From: CAG-411 sp963643465
GTDB lineage: Bacteria > Bacillota > Clostridia > Lachnospirales > Lachnospiraceae
Direction of reading: 5' to 3'
DNA length: 64,000 nt
Assembly (NCBI GenBank): GCA_963643465.1
Contig: CAVIJT010000015.1
Coordinates: 1-64,000, forward strand
Shown one piece after another: positions 35,014 through 44,229 of the stretch. The position numbers were made by a program, and so were the translations under genes. Positions within the stretch are counted from its first letter, which is position 1, and every line of letters starts with the position of its first letter. The notes beneath the pieces were generated by a model. The model saw only the letters and a list, made by a program, of their open reading frames with translations. It was not told the DNA's origin and did not search any database.

Positions 35014-36060
35014 TTATCCAATAGAAGTAATAATACTAACTAATGGGAACATAATGGAAATCAACACACCTCCCACAACAACAGAAAGTGCCAACACAAG
35101 AGAAGTTTCAATCTTTGTGCAAAATTGTCCCATATGACTAAAAATTTTCTCATCAAACTGGGTGCTAATATCCCCCAACACTTCATCCATCATTCCGGCT
35201 TTATCAGCAACAGCCACCATTCTCCCCTGCATACCAGTTAAAATAGCTTCCTCACGCAATGTATTTGCAAAAGATTCTTCCTTGTCCATCTTCTCAATAC
35301 AACGGGAAATTTTCTTCTGCACACCAGGATGTTCTACAATATCCTGCGACATCTCCATAGACTCTTTTACATCAAGTCCGCTGGATACCATAACTTCCAT
35401 AGATGATACAAAACGTCCTACTGCCAATAAATTTGCTGTTTTCTTTGTAACAAAACAATTAGATGCAAAATTACGCAAACAACGATTTCCTTTCTCTGTG
35501 TGATAGAAAGCATATACAAGCACTCCCACTACAATCACAGCAAACGAAAAAATGGCTACCACTCTTCCAGCCCACATACCAAAATTCATAATACGGCTGC
35601 TAGAAGATGCTGCGTCCACATTTAAGTTTACAAATACACTCTCAAACATAGGCAAAATCTTACCAATCAAGGCTGCTAAAATGACTGCAATCATACCAAA
35701 CATCATAGCTGGATAGGCAATTACATTTCGAATACTATCTTTAATCACACTGTCTCTCTCATAATAATGAGCCATAGAATTCATAACATCCTCCAGCTTA
35801 CCACTGGTCTCTCCAATACGAACCATATTTACCAGATACTCTGGAAATACTCCGGCATCTCTAAGTGCTACTTCAAAAGGTTCATTTTCCTTCAGCTTTT
35901 CTTGTACCTGATTTAAAATTTTCTTCGTTCCCTCTTCTTTTACTTCCTCGGCGAGCATATACACTCCCTCTTCCAGTGCAATTCCGCTTTTTAGCATAAT
36001 CGCCACCTGACTGCAAAATCCAGATAATTCTTCTGATGAAAATTTCTTTTTCTTAGCCAT
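35014..36060 (-). CDS. pilC: PilC/GspF-type inner-membrane platform protein
   Basis: A 348-aa T2SS-F protein with the usual duplicated helical domains: FCSQVAIMLKSGIALEEG (first repeat) and FVSSMEVMVSSGLDVKESM (second repeat), and three membrane segments (MMFGMIAVILAALIGKILP, VVAIFSFAVIVVGVLVYAF, VLALSVVVGGVLISIMFPL). It starts after GGAGGAG and is the first gene of the pilT operon. It would anchor the ATPase and the pseudopilus. Confidence 0.88.
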   Translation of the reverse strand: MAKKKKFSSEELSGFCSQVAIMLKSGIALEEGVYMLAEEVKEEGTKKILNQVQEKLKENEPFEVALRDAGVFPEYLVNMVRIGETSGKLEDVMNSMAHYYERDSVIKDSIRNVIAYPAMMFGMIAVILAALIGKILPMFESVFVNLNVDAASSSSRIMNFGMWAGRVVAIFSFAVIVVGVLVYAFYHTEKGNRCLRNFASNCFVTKKTANLLAVGRFVSSMEVMVSSGLDVKESMEMSQDIVEHPGVQKKISRCIEKMDKEESFANTLREEAILTGMQGRMVAVADKAGMMDEVLGDISTQFDEKIFSHMGQFCTKIETSLVLALSVVVGGVLISIMFPLVSIITSIG

Positions 36061-36130
36061 TTTCTCTCCTCCTTATTCCCCATTCTCTATTCTCAAAAAT
36101 TCCATTCTCAATCTTCTATACCTGTGAGCC

Positions 36131-36171
36131 AAAAAGCGTTTCATGCAAAAAAACTTGCATGAAACGCTCTT
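36131..36171 (-). terminator. Intrinsic terminator after glgP
   Basis: AAGCGTTTCATGCAA pairs with TTGCATGAAACGCTT; on the minus strand a T-rich stretch follows. It separates glgP from the upstream edge of the pilC operon. Confidence 0.8.
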
Positions 36172-36187
36172 ATATGTCGAATTTGAA

Positions 36188-38641
36188 TTACAATTCCACT
36201 TTCACTTTTTCTAAATGCCAGATTTCCTTTGCATATTCCTCAATCGTACGGTCTGATGAGAACTTACCACACTTAGCAGTGTTGAGAATTGCAGATTTTG
36301 CCCATCCGGCACTATCTCGGTAAGCGGCCTCAACTTTTTTCTGAGCCTCTTCATAAGAACGGAAGTCTTTTAAAATGAAATACTGATCTGCTCGTTCTCC
36401 GCCGTTTCTCTCAAGAAGAGAATTGTAAATCTCACGGAATAACTCTGGATTATCTTTTGAATAAAATCCATTGATTAATTGTGTAAGCACTGCGCGGATA
36501 TCCTGATCAGTATTATAAATATCCTTTGGATTGTACTGGTCGTTATGCTCATATGCAATTACCTCATCGGAACTAAGTCCGAAGATAAAGGCATTTTCTG
36601 CTCCTACTTCCTCTACAATCTCCACATTGGCTCCATCCATAGTACCAAGTGTCAATGCACCATTTAACATGAACTTCATGTTACCAGTACCAGCTGCCTC
36701 TTTACTTGCTGTAGAAATCTGTTCTGACACATCTGCTGCGGCAAAAATCCATTCTGCATTGGATACCTTATAATCTTCAATAAATACAACCTTAATCTTA
36801 CCTTCAATAGAAGCATCATTATTTACCACATCTGCGACACTGTTAATCAACTTAATAATGGCTTTGGCACGACGATATCCAGCAGATGCTTTTGCTCCAA
36901 AAATAAAGGTTCTTGGATAAAATTCCATATATGGATTCTTCTTTAATTCATTATACAAATGCATAATATGCAAAATATTTAACAACTGGCGTTTGTATTC
37001 ATGGAGACGTTTTACCTGAACATCGAAGATAGAACGAGGGTCTACTTCCACGTTGTTATGCTCTTTAATGTATTTTGCAAGACGTACTTTATTCTGGTAC
37101 TTAATCTGCATAAACTCTTTCTGGCACTTCTCATCGTCTGCATAAATGGCAAGCTCATTGATATGTGCCAAGTCCGTAATCCAGTCATCTCCAATCTTGC
37201 TGGTTACCCAATCTGCAAGCAATGGATTACCATGAAGAAGGAAACGTCTTTGAGTAATACCGTTCGTTTTGTTGTTAAACTTCTCTGGCATCATCTGATA
37301 GAAATCCTTCAACTCCTGATTCTTAAGAATCTCTGTATGAAGTCTTGCAACACCATTTACTGAGAAACTAGCTGCAATGGCTAAGTGCGCCATCTTCACC
37401 TGTCCATCATAAATAATTGCCATACTCTTTACTTTCTCATAATCACCAGGATATCTTTCCTGAATTTGAAGAATAAATCTCTTATTAATTTCCTCTACAA
37501 TCTGATAAATACGAGGCAATAATCTTGAGAACAACTCTAAAGGCCATTTCTCCAACGCCTCTGACATAATTGTATGGTTTGTGTAAGCACAAGTTTTATT
37601 GGTAATTTCCCATGCTTCATCCCACTCTAAATCATACTCATCCAAAAGGATACGCATAAACTCTGCTACTGTTACGGTTGGATGGGTATCATTCAACTGG
37701 AAGCATACCTTCTCATGAATCTTATGAATATCATCATGAGTCTGCATATATTTGCTAACCGCTCTCTGAATACTTGCGGAAACAAAGAAATACTGCTGTT
37801 TCAAACGAAGTTCTTTCCCTGCATAATGATTATCATTTGGATAAAGCACTTCACAAATAGTTCTTGCTAGATTCTGCTGTTCCACAGCTTTCTGATAATC
37901 TCCCTTATCAAAAGAATCAAGACTAAATGTATCAATCGCCTCTGCATCCCAAATACGAAGTGTATTTACCACATTGTTGTTATATCCTACAACTGGCAAA
38001 TCATAAGGTACCGCACGAACAGACTGATAATTTTCCTGTACATAATGATCTTTGCCATTCTCATCTCTTTGAACAGTTACATAACCGCCGAATTTTACTT
38101 CCACCGCATACTCTGCTCTCTTCATCTCAAATGGATTTCCATGCTTCAACCAGTCATCTGGTGTTTCAATCTGGAAACCATTCTCGATTTTCTGTTTGAA
38201 CATACCATATTTGTAACGAATACCACATCCATACGCAGGATATCCCAATGTTGCAAGTGAGTCAAGAAAACATGCTGCCAAACGTCCCAAACCACCATTA
38301 CCAAGCGCTGCATCCGGCTCCTGATCTTCAATTACGTCCAAATCTAAACCTAATTCTTCAATTGCCTCTTTAATTGCCTGATTTCCTTTTAAGTTAATGA
38401 TGATGTTACCAAGTGCGCGTCCCATCAAAAACTCCATAGATAAATAATATACAATCTTCTTATCCTGTTTCTCAAATTCTTTGTGGGATGCCATCCACTG
38501 ATCAATAATAATATCTTTTGTGGCATAGGCAACTGCCTGAAATAGCTGTTGCTGATCCGCATCATCCACCGATCTTCGGAATAGTACCTTAAGGTTATCA
38601 ATTACATTCTGTTTAAACTCTTCTTTGCTGATTTCAGCCAT
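36188..38641 (-). CDS. glgP: Glycogen/starch/alpha-glucan phosphorylase
   Basis: An 817-aa cytoplasmic GT35 enzyme that releases glucose-1-phosphate from alpha-1,4-glucans. It starts at 38641 (MAEISKEEFKQN) after GGAGGGG. Visible signatures are YYLSMEFLMGRALGNI, DAALGNGGLGRLAACFLDS, FQLNDTHPT and the PLP-lysine region EAAGTGNMKFMLNGALTLG. Length and motifs are standard. It is likely the intracellular counterpart of starch binding at the surface, and also acts on stored glycogen. It has its own transcript by spacing and terminator. Confidence 0.95.
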   Translation of the reverse strand: MAEISKEEFKQNVIDNLKVLFRRSVDDADQQQLFQAVAYATKDIIIDQWMASHKEFEKQDKKIVYYLSMEFLMGRALGNIIINLKGNQAIKEAIEELGLDLDVIEDQEPDAALGNGGLGRLAACFLDSLATLGYPAYGCGIRYKYGMFKQKIENGFQIETPDDWLKHGNPFEMKRAEYAVEVKFGGYVTVQRDENGKDHYVQENYQSVRAVPYDLPVVGYNNNVVNTLRIWDAEAIDTFSLDSFDKGDYQKAVEQQNLARTICEVLYPNDNHYAGKELRLKQQYFFVSASIQRAVSKYMQTHDDIHKIHEKVCFQLNDTHPTVTVAEFMRILLDEYDLEWDEAWEITNKTCAYTNHTIMSEALEKWPLELFSRLLPRIYQIVEEINKRFILQIQERYPGDYEKVKSMAIIYDGQVKMAHLAIAASFSVNGVARLHTEILKNQELKDFYQMMPEKFNNKTNGITQRRFLLHGNPLLADWVTSKIGDDWITDLAHINELAIYADDEKCQKEFMQIKYQNKVRLAKYIKEHNNVEVDPRSIFDVQVKRLHEYKRQLLNILHIMHLYNELKKNPYMEFYPRTFIFGAKASAGYRRAKAIIKLINSVADVVNNDASIEGKIKVVFIEDYKVSNAEWIFAAADVSEQISTASKEAAGTGNMKFMLNGALTLGTMDGANVEIVEEVGAENAFIFGLSSDEVIAYEHNDQYNPKDIYNTDQDIRAVLTQLINGFYSKDNPELFREIYNSLLERNGGERADQYFILKDFRSYEEAQKKVEAAYRDSAGWAKSAILNTAKCGKFSSDRTIEEYAKEIWHLEKVKVEL

Positions 38642-38848
38642 GAAAAACCCCTCCATTCTATTTGTCCCATTACACTAGTAATTCTTTTGTCACTATTCTG
38701 TCAAATATTCCTCTTATTCAAAATCTATGCTAATTTGTCTGAATAGTTCCACTGATTATACAAATCTATCATACAACTTGTTCCCCTAAAAAACAAGCAT
38801 TGTATCAACCATGAGAAACAACCATTCCCATCAATCATGAGAAGCCAC

Positions 38849-38926
38849 TTTGCCAGTTCCTCAGATTATGGCAGTGCTTATCAAATCTTCATGCAAGCAC
38901 TGGCTTTTCCTCACTACCCACGTAAA
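38849..38926. repeat. Intergenic repeat of about 78 bp, copy 2
   Basis: It is closely similar to 52053-52130 and 11723-11799. AGTGCTT and AAGCACT in its centre can form a stem. The rest of 38657-38848 holds a hairpin (ATACAACTTGTT with AACAAGCATTGTAT, 38771-38803) and no gene. Confidence 0.7.
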
Positions 38927-38974
38927 AAAGAAAGAGCCCATTTCACGGAGATTTCTCCAATGAAACAAGCCCTT
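38924..38974 (-). terminator. Terminator of the pheS-pheT operon
   Basis: On the minus strand GGGCTTGTTTCATTGGAGA pairs with TCTCCGTGAAATGGGCTC, followed by TTCTTTTTT. It lies about 80 nt after the last gene, which ends at 39057. Confidence 0.75.
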
Positions 38975-39056
38975 AAAATCCCCATTTGGATTATATATCG
39001 ACATTTATTCCCAATTTCTTAACGAAACGAGAGAATTTTACGTTTTTAGGAAAATT

Positions 39057-39407
39057 TTACCATCCCATAATATACAGACTAACCAGACCAAGAAACAAAA
39101 TTAAATTAACGGTCAATCCCACGCCTGGCCTTCCTTTTCTGGCTTCTGGATCTCTAAGACCTATTGCCGCTAACACAATTCCTGCCACAGTTACTGCAAG
39201 AAGCAATAAGCCAAGAACTCCAATCCAAGTTCCTGCATTTCCTTTCTGCGCATAAGAAATAGCAAATAAAACCAACAATGCTACAAAAACAATTCCTCCT
39301 AAACAAATAGAAAGCAATCCCTGTAAAGACTGGTATTGTTCAATTTTCATATAGGTATTTTCCCGACGATGTATGCGTTCCCCATCCCTTGGTGCAAATT
39401 TTTTCAT
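39057..39407 (-). CDS. DUF6142-like small membrane protein
   Basis: A 116-aa protein with a basic, hydrophilic N-terminus (about 35 aa) and three hydrophobic segments (LSICLGGIVFVALLVLFAI, WIGVLGLLLLAVTVAGIVLAA, GVGLTVNLILFLGLVSLYIM). GDPEARKG-like loop residues lie between segments two and three. It resembles the DUF6142 family of Lachnospiraceae; function unknown. It is the last gene after pheT and the VanZ-like gene. Confidence 0.7.
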   Translation of the reverse strand: MKKFAPRDGERIHRRENTYMKIEQYQSLQGLLSICLGGIVFVALLVLFAISYAQKGNAGTWIGVLGLLLLAVTVAGIVLAAIGLRDPEARKGRPGVGLTVNLILFLGLVSLYIMGW

Positions 39408-39435
39408 ATGTCTCCTTTCTCATTTACAAATGGTA

Positions 39436-39894
39436 TCACCAATATTTCTTTAGTTTATCCCGAAACAGCCAATACAAAATAAAGCCAAGGATTCCACCAA
39501 TCGTATTCATAATTAAATCATCTACGTCAAACGTTCCTACTTGAAAAGACAACTGCACTAGCTCAATTCCTACACTGAATTCAAAACTATACAATGCCAC
39601 ATTAAGAAATTTCCGATTGGCAGCACTAATGATGGGAAGAAAGAAACCAAAGGGCAAAAATGCCAAAATATTTCCATATATATTTACAATAAAATATTCC
39701 CATCCAAGCTGTTCTCTATACTGAAGATATCTTTTTATTTCTTTAAAAGGCGTTAGATTATAGCGATAAGCCTGGGCATCCCCCCGTCCATACCGCTCAC
39801 TAAAAAACAGAAAATATGCCAACACCATAAGATAAAGAACGAATACCATTCTGGCAAAAATTCTTCCCCATCGTTTTTTCGTCTTTGCCCTCAT
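39436..39894 (-). CDS. VanZ-like membrane protein
   Basis: A 152-aa protein with the VanZ-family phrases NLTPFKEIKRYL, NIYGNILAFLPFGFFLPII and DVDDLIMNTIGGILGFILYW. VanZ-like proteins are multi-spanning membrane proteins of unclear role, named after a teicoplanin-resistance protein; most family members are not resistance genes. It starts 11 nt after the pheT stop. Confidence 0.85.
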   Translation of the reverse strand: MRAKTKKRWGRIFARMVFVLYLMVLAYFLFFSERYGRGDAQAYRYNLTPFKEIKRYLQYREQLGWEYFIVNIYGNILAFLPFGFFLPIISAANRKFLNVALYSFEFSVGIELVQLSFQVGTFDVDDLIMNTIGGILGFILYWLFRDKLKKYW

Positions 39895-39905
39895 ACGGTC
39901 CTCCT

Positions 39906-42347
39906 CTATTTACGGAGTTCAATACCCATATCTTCAAGTCCCTTTAGAATCTTATCCATCACAGTTGTGATTTCTTTTTCCTCTAAAGTATGATCCGCTG
40001 CACGGAATGAAATAGAGTAGGCAACAGATTTATATCCCTCTTGGATTTGATCTCCTTCGTATACATCAAACAAAGTACAATTTTCCAAAAGTTTTCCACC
40101 ATTTTTGCGGATATTTTCTTCCACCTGTCCTACTAAAATTTCTTTTTTCATTACCATACTAAGATCACGGCTTACCGCAGGATATTTTGCAATTCCAGTA
40201 TATTTTATGTCAAAGTTTGCATGTTCAATTACAGTAGGCATATCAAGAACTGCTACATAAGCCTTTGTTCCAATACCATAGTTATCTGCCACATCCGGAT
40301 GTATCTCACCCATGTATCCTAAGCAAACATCTCCATACATGATATTTGCCTGTCTTCCTGGATGCAAGAAATTCTTTCCTGCATTTGGATCATACGTTTT
40401 TAAGTTTTTAAGTCCAATTGCTTCTACAACTTCTTCCACTACACCTTTTAAGTCAAAGAAATCTCCCTGTCCAAACATACCAAGTGTCAACTGTGTTCTC
40501 TCATCTGGAAGTTCTGTTACAGGCATAGTCTTTGGAAGATACACATTAGCAATCTCATACAAACGAACATCTTTGTTTCTACGATTAAAATTGTTTGCAA
40601 GAGAATTTAGCATTCCATTCAATGGAAGTGTACGCATGACACTGTAATCTTCACCTAATGGATTTGTGATTGTAACCGTATTTCTAAGAGTATCGTTTTC
40701 ATCTATTTTCAGCTTATCAAATACTTTTGGACTCTCAAAAGAGTAAGACATCGCTTCACAGAAACCAAACTGCTCTGCAACGTTTCTTGCAATATTTTCC
40801 ACACGAAGTTTCAAAGATAATCCGCCGCTAGTTCCGGAACCACTTGGAAGTGTTGTTGGAATATTTGCATAACCATAAAAACGTGCCACTTCTTCTGCCA
40901 CATCTGCCAAACATTTAACATCCTGTCTCCAAGTAGGTACGATTAATTCCTTTGTAGCGCGGTCTACTGGAAGGTCAATTTTTTCAAAATATCCCACCAT
41001 TGTATCTTCATCAATGTCTGTTCCTAATAATTTATTGATTTTTTCCACATCATAACCAACTCTGATTGGCTGTTTTACGTCTGGATATACGTCTACATAT
41101 CCACCTACTACTTCTCCTGCTCCAAGCTCATTAATAAGCTGACATGCTCTTTCCATTGCTGCCATTGCATTGTTTGGATCTAATCCCTTCTCGAATTTTG
41201 CCTGTGCATCGGTACGCATACCAAGTTTCTTTCCAGCTAATCGAATATTAGTTCCATCAAAACATGCTGCCTCAAATAACATAGTATCTACATCATCGGT
41301 AATCATAGAGTTTTCTCCACCCATAATACCTGCAATACCAATTGTCTTTTCTCCATCACAAATGGTTAAAATACTATCATCAAGTTCTCTCTCCTGACCG
41401 TCAAGAGTCGTGAATTTTTCTCCATTTTCTGCTCGTTTTACTACGATTTTATTTCCTACAATGGTGCTTAAATCATAGGCATGCATTGGCTGCGCATACT
41501 CCTCCATTACATAGTTAGTAATATCTACAATATTGTTGATTGGGCGAATTCCAACTGCTGCCAATCTTCTCTGCATCCACTCTGGAGATGGTGCAAGTTT
41601 AATATTTTTTACCACTTTTGCCACATAACGGGAACATAAGTCTTTTGCCTGTACATCTACAGAAATGTAGTCAGCAGTATTTTCATTATTCTCTGTTACT
41701 TTCACAACTGGTGGAATAAAGTCTTTTCCAAAGGTTGCTGCCGCTTCTCTTGCAATACCAAGAATACCAAAGCAATCCACACGATTTGATGTAACCTCAT
41801 ATTCCACTACAACATCACGCATACCAAGAAGCTCTGGAACATCACTTCCAATTGGTGCATCTTTGTATGCCTCATTGTCGCTCAAAATGTAAATTCCATC
41901 TGGAGCTGCATCTGGGTACATATCCACGCTGGAACCTAACTCATCAATAGAACACATCATTCCAAAGGACTCTACTCCACGAAGTTTTCCTTTTTTGATT
42001 TTGATACCATCTGGATGTGGCTCAGTATCATGCGCACTTCCTGCTACACGTCCACCAACTAAAACAACTGGAACTTTATCTCCTTCTTTTACATTTGGAG
42101 CGCCAGTTACAATCTGAATCTGCTCTCCCTCTTCATTAATCTGCACCTGACAAATAATTAATTTGTCTGCATCTGGGTGTCTCTCAATTTTTAAAATCTT
42201 TCCTACTACAATTTTTTCTAAATTTTTATCTAACTCTGTGTATCCTTCTACTTTAGTACCAGATAATGTCATTGCATCTACATACTCTTGTGTTGTGCAG
42301 TCTAAATCTGGCACATATGCCTTAATCCATGATATCGGTGTATTCAT
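39906..42347 (-). CDS. pheT: Phenylalanyl-tRNA synthetase beta subunit
   Basis: An 813-aa subunit of the heterotetrameric enzyme that charges tRNA-Phe. It has an N-terminal tRNA-binding (EMAP-like) domain (about 40-150; VGKILKIERHPDADKL), B3/B4 and B5 domains and a C-terminal anticodon-binding ferredoxin-like domain (about 720-813; IAKYPAVSRDLSMV). Length is normal. It is separated from pheS by about 320 bp of repeat sequence, unusual for this gene pair. GGAGG precedes the ATG. Confidence 0.96.
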   Translation of the reverse strand: MNTPISWIKAYVPDLDCTTQEYVDAMTLSGTKVEGYTELDKNLEKIVVGKILKIERHPDADKLIICQVQINEEGEQIQIVTGAPNVKEGDKVPVVLVGGRVAGSAHDTEPHPDGIKIKKGKLRGVESFGMMCSIDELGSSVDMYPDAAPDGIYILSDNEAYKDAPIGSDVPELLGMRDVVVEYEVTSNRVDCFGILGIAREAAATFGKDFIPPVVKVTENNENTADYISVDVQAKDLCSRYVAKVVKNIKLAPSPEWMQRRLAAVGIRPINNIVDITNYVMEEYAQPMHAYDLSTIVGNKIVVKRAENGEKFTTLDGQERELDDSILTICDGEKTIGIAGIMGGENSMITDDVDTMLFEAACFDGTNIRLAGKKLGMRTDAQAKFEKGLDPNNAMAAMERACQLINELGAGEVVGGYVDVYPDVKQPIRVGYDVEKINKLLGTDIDEDTMVGYFEKIDLPVDRATKELIVPTWRQDVKCLADVAEEVARFYGYANIPTTLPSGSGTSGGLSLKLRVENIARNVAEQFGFCEAMSYSFESPKVFDKLKIDENDTLRNTVTITNPLGEDYSVMRTLPLNGMLNSLANNFNRRNKDVRLYEIANVYLPKTMPVTELPDERTQLTLGMFGQGDFFDLKGVVEEVVEAIGLKNLKTYDPNAGKNFLHPGRQANIMYGDVCLGYMGEIHPDVADNYGIGTKAYVAVLDMPTVIEHANFDIKYTGIAKYPAVSRDLSMVMKKEILVGQVEENIRKNGGKLLENCTLFDVYEGDQIQEGYKSVAYSISFRAADHTLEEKEITTVMDKILKGLEDMGIELRK

Positions 42348-42397
42348 GTGTATTTCCTCCTAAAATTATCAATCTATCTATTTGCTTGAATAACTTC

Positions 42398-42493
42398 CGC
42401 CACGCTCCGCTCGATGCCACTTCGTTTCATCTCGCTTTCCGGGCTTCGCCCTACTCCCAGACAGAATTTCCTTCAAATTTTTGTGCTAGCACA
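42398..42493. repeat. 96-bp direct repeat, unit 1, between pheS and pheT
   Basis: It starts CGCCACGCTCCGCTCGATGC and ends GTGCTAGCACA, and is almost identical to 42532-42627. It is far richer in G+C than its surroundings, which suggests an inserted element. Confidence 0.85.
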
Positions 42494-42531
42494 TTTTGGA
42501 TTGTATCCCGACTGGGTTCTGGGGCTCTTTT

Positions 42532-42627
42532 CGCCACGCTCCGCTCGATGCCACTTCGTTCCATCTCGCTTTCCGGGCTTCGCCCTACTCCCAGACAGAA
42601 CTTCCTTCAAATTTTTGTGCTAGCACA
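42532..42627. repeat. 96-bp direct repeat, unit 2, between pheS and pheT
   Basis: Two or so substitutions separate it from unit 1 (for example TTTCATC versus TTCCATC). Its end forms the left arm of a large palindrome (42591-42650). Confidence 0.85.
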
Positions 42628-42650
42628 AATTTGAAGGAGTTCTGTCTGGA
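42591..42650. repeat. Large palindrome at the end of the 96-bp repeat
   Basis: CCAGACAGAACTTCCTTCAA on the left is matched by TTGAAGGAGTTCTGTCTGG on the right, with GTGCTAGCAC at the centre. As RNA it would form a long hairpin inside the pheS-pheT message. Confidence 0.8.
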
Positions 42651-42667
42651 GCGTGGCTCTGCTTACG

Positions 42668-43687
42668 CTAAAATTGTTTTAAAAATCTTACGTCGTTTTC
42701 ATATAGAAGTCTCATATCGTCTATTTCGTATTTTAATAAAGCGATACGTTCCAAACCTACACCAAAAGCAAATCCCACGTATTCTTCCGGATCTACTCCA
42801 CTCATTTCTAATACATGTGGATGTACCATTCCGCAACCAAGAATTTCAATCCATCCCTCGCCCTTACAGAAGCGACATCCTTTTCCACCACACTTAAAGC
42901 AAGATACATCCATTTCTGCACTTGGCTCAGTAAATGGGAAATGATGTGGACGGAATTTTACTTTCGTATCTTCTCCAAAAATTTCTTTTGCAAACTGCTG
43001 TAATGTTCCTTTAAGATCAGAAAAAGTCACATTTTTGTCCACAACCAATCCCTCTACCTGATGGAATGTTGGTGAATGGGTAGCATCTACTTCGTCAGAA
43101 CGATATACACGACCAGGTGCAATCATACGAATTGGAAGTTTTCCCTTTTCCAACTCATGTACCTGTGTGGAAGAGGTCTGTGTACGAAGTACAATATCTT
43201 TATTAATATAAAATGTATCCTGTTCGTCTTTTGCAGGATGATTTGCAGGAATATTCAATGCCTCAAAGTTATAGTAATCATATTCTACTTCCGGTCCTTC
43301 TACTACCTCATATCCCATTCCAACAAATATTCTCTCAATCTCTTCTAATGCGATTGTGTTTGGATGGCGGTGTCCCACCATTGGTTTCTTTGCAGGCAAA
43401 GTAACATCAATCGTTTCTGCCTTCATTTTCTCCTCGCGGATTTTTTTCTCAAAAGCAACCTTTTTCTCTTCTAACACTTTCTCGATTTCTGCTCTAGCTT
43501 CATTTACCATCTGTCCAACCTTTGGACGATCCTCTGGAGCTACTTCCTTCATGGATTTTAATACACTGGTAAGTTCTCCTTTTTTACCAAGAATTGCCAC
43601 ACGCACATCGTTCAATCCTTCTAAATGCTCCGCTGCACTAATCTGTGCCAACGCTTTCTCTTTAATACCTTGTAATTTTTCTTTCAT
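42668..43687 (-). CDS. pheS: Phenylalanyl-tRNA synthetase alpha subunit
   Basis: A 339-aa class II synthetase subunit. The N-terminal coiled coil (1-95) binds tRNA. The catalytic core has motif 2 (GRVYRSDEVDATHSPTFHQV) and motif 3 (GFAFGVGLERIALLKY), and the family's Cys-rich segment CFKCGGKGCRFCKGEGW. It is first in the operon, under the T-box at 43762-44050. AGAAAGGG precedes the ATG. Confidence 0.96.
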   Translation of the reverse strand: MKEKLQGIKEKALAQISAAEHLEGLNDVRVAILGKKGELTSVLKSMKEVAPEDRPKVGQMVNEARAEIEKVLEEKKVAFEKKIREEKMKAETIDVTLPAKKPMVGHRHPNTIALEEIERIFVGMGYEVVEGPEVEYDYYNFEALNIPANHPAKDEQDTFYINKDIVLRTQTSSTQVHELEKGKLPIRMIAPGRVYRSDEVDATHSPTFHQVEGLVVDKNVTFSDLKGTLQQFAKEIFGEDTKVKFRPHHFPFTEPSAEMDVSCFKCGGKGCRFCKGEGWIEILGCGMVHPHVLEMSGVDPEEYVGFAFGVGLERIALLKYEIDDMRLLYENDVRFLKQF

Positions 43688-43761
43688 AATTACACCCTTT
43701 CTATGTGAAATCTTAAGTATCCAATATTATTTAAGACGAAAACCTTTTATTGATTTTCAGA

Positions 43762-43803
43762 ATCAAAAAGCCCCTACAGAACATAATTATCTTCTGTAGG
43801 GAC
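43762..43803 (-). terminator. T-box terminator hairpin
   Basis: CCCTACAGAA pairs with TTCTGTAGGG, then CTTTTTGATT on the minus strand. It competes with the T-box antiterminator. Confidence 0.88.
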
Positions 43804-44050
43804 GAAATATTCCGCGGTACCACCCTGTCTTGGCAAAACTGCCAACTTATCTTATGCGTAACGTGCATGAACCGTCATATTCTACTAATTTCCTTTTCAA
43901 ATATGCAACTCAGGTGTGAAATTCAAATACTATCTGAACTTAAGTGTGTTCTCAGCCATGCCACACTCTCTCTGGAAAGAAAATAATATTCTGTCTGCTC
44001 TCGCAATGCACCGTCTTCGTCTTTTCCAATTTTGTACTTTTGCACTTCTA
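43762..44050 (-). ncRNA. T-box leader controlling pheS
   Basis: On the minus strand the leader contains the highly conserved T-box sequence AGGGTGGTACCGCGG (43824-43838). A terminator follows at 43762-43803 (CCCTACAGAA paired with TTCTGTAGGG, then CTTTTTG). In the Stem I region GAATTTCACA (43914-43923) offers TTC, a Phe codon, as the probable specifier (43918-43920). This agrees with the downstream pheS. Uncharged tRNA-Phe would favour the antiterminator and switch on pheS and pheT. Confidence 0.92.
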
Positions 44051-44057
44051 AATTCTT

Positions 44058-44086
44058 ATTTTACATAGGGTTTTAGATTGTGTCAA
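44058..44086 (-). promoter_or_regulatory. Promoter of the T-box/pheS transcript
   Basis: Minus-strand TTGACA and TAAAAT separated by 17 bp, with the transcript starting near 44050 at the base of the T-box. Confidence 0.8.
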
Positions 44087-44229
44087 GAAAAATTTCACCT
44101 GAAACACAACAAAATACTTAAAAATTTAGTTTTACAAGTCCACTACTTTTTTCTTGTCAGTATTTTGAATATATGGTATTCTTTTTTAGGAAACTAATAT
44201 AATGAAAGAAAGAAGATGGAGGTTACTTT

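Noticed and set aside
39436..39894. VanZ as a glycopeptide-resistance gene
   Set aside because: VanZ-like membrane proteins are widespread; no vanHAX or vanRS genes are here.
42329..42897. Open frames across the pheS-pheT repeats
   Set aside because: They translate the duplicated 96-bp element and antisense pheS; two frames give the same repeated peptide because the DNA is repeated.
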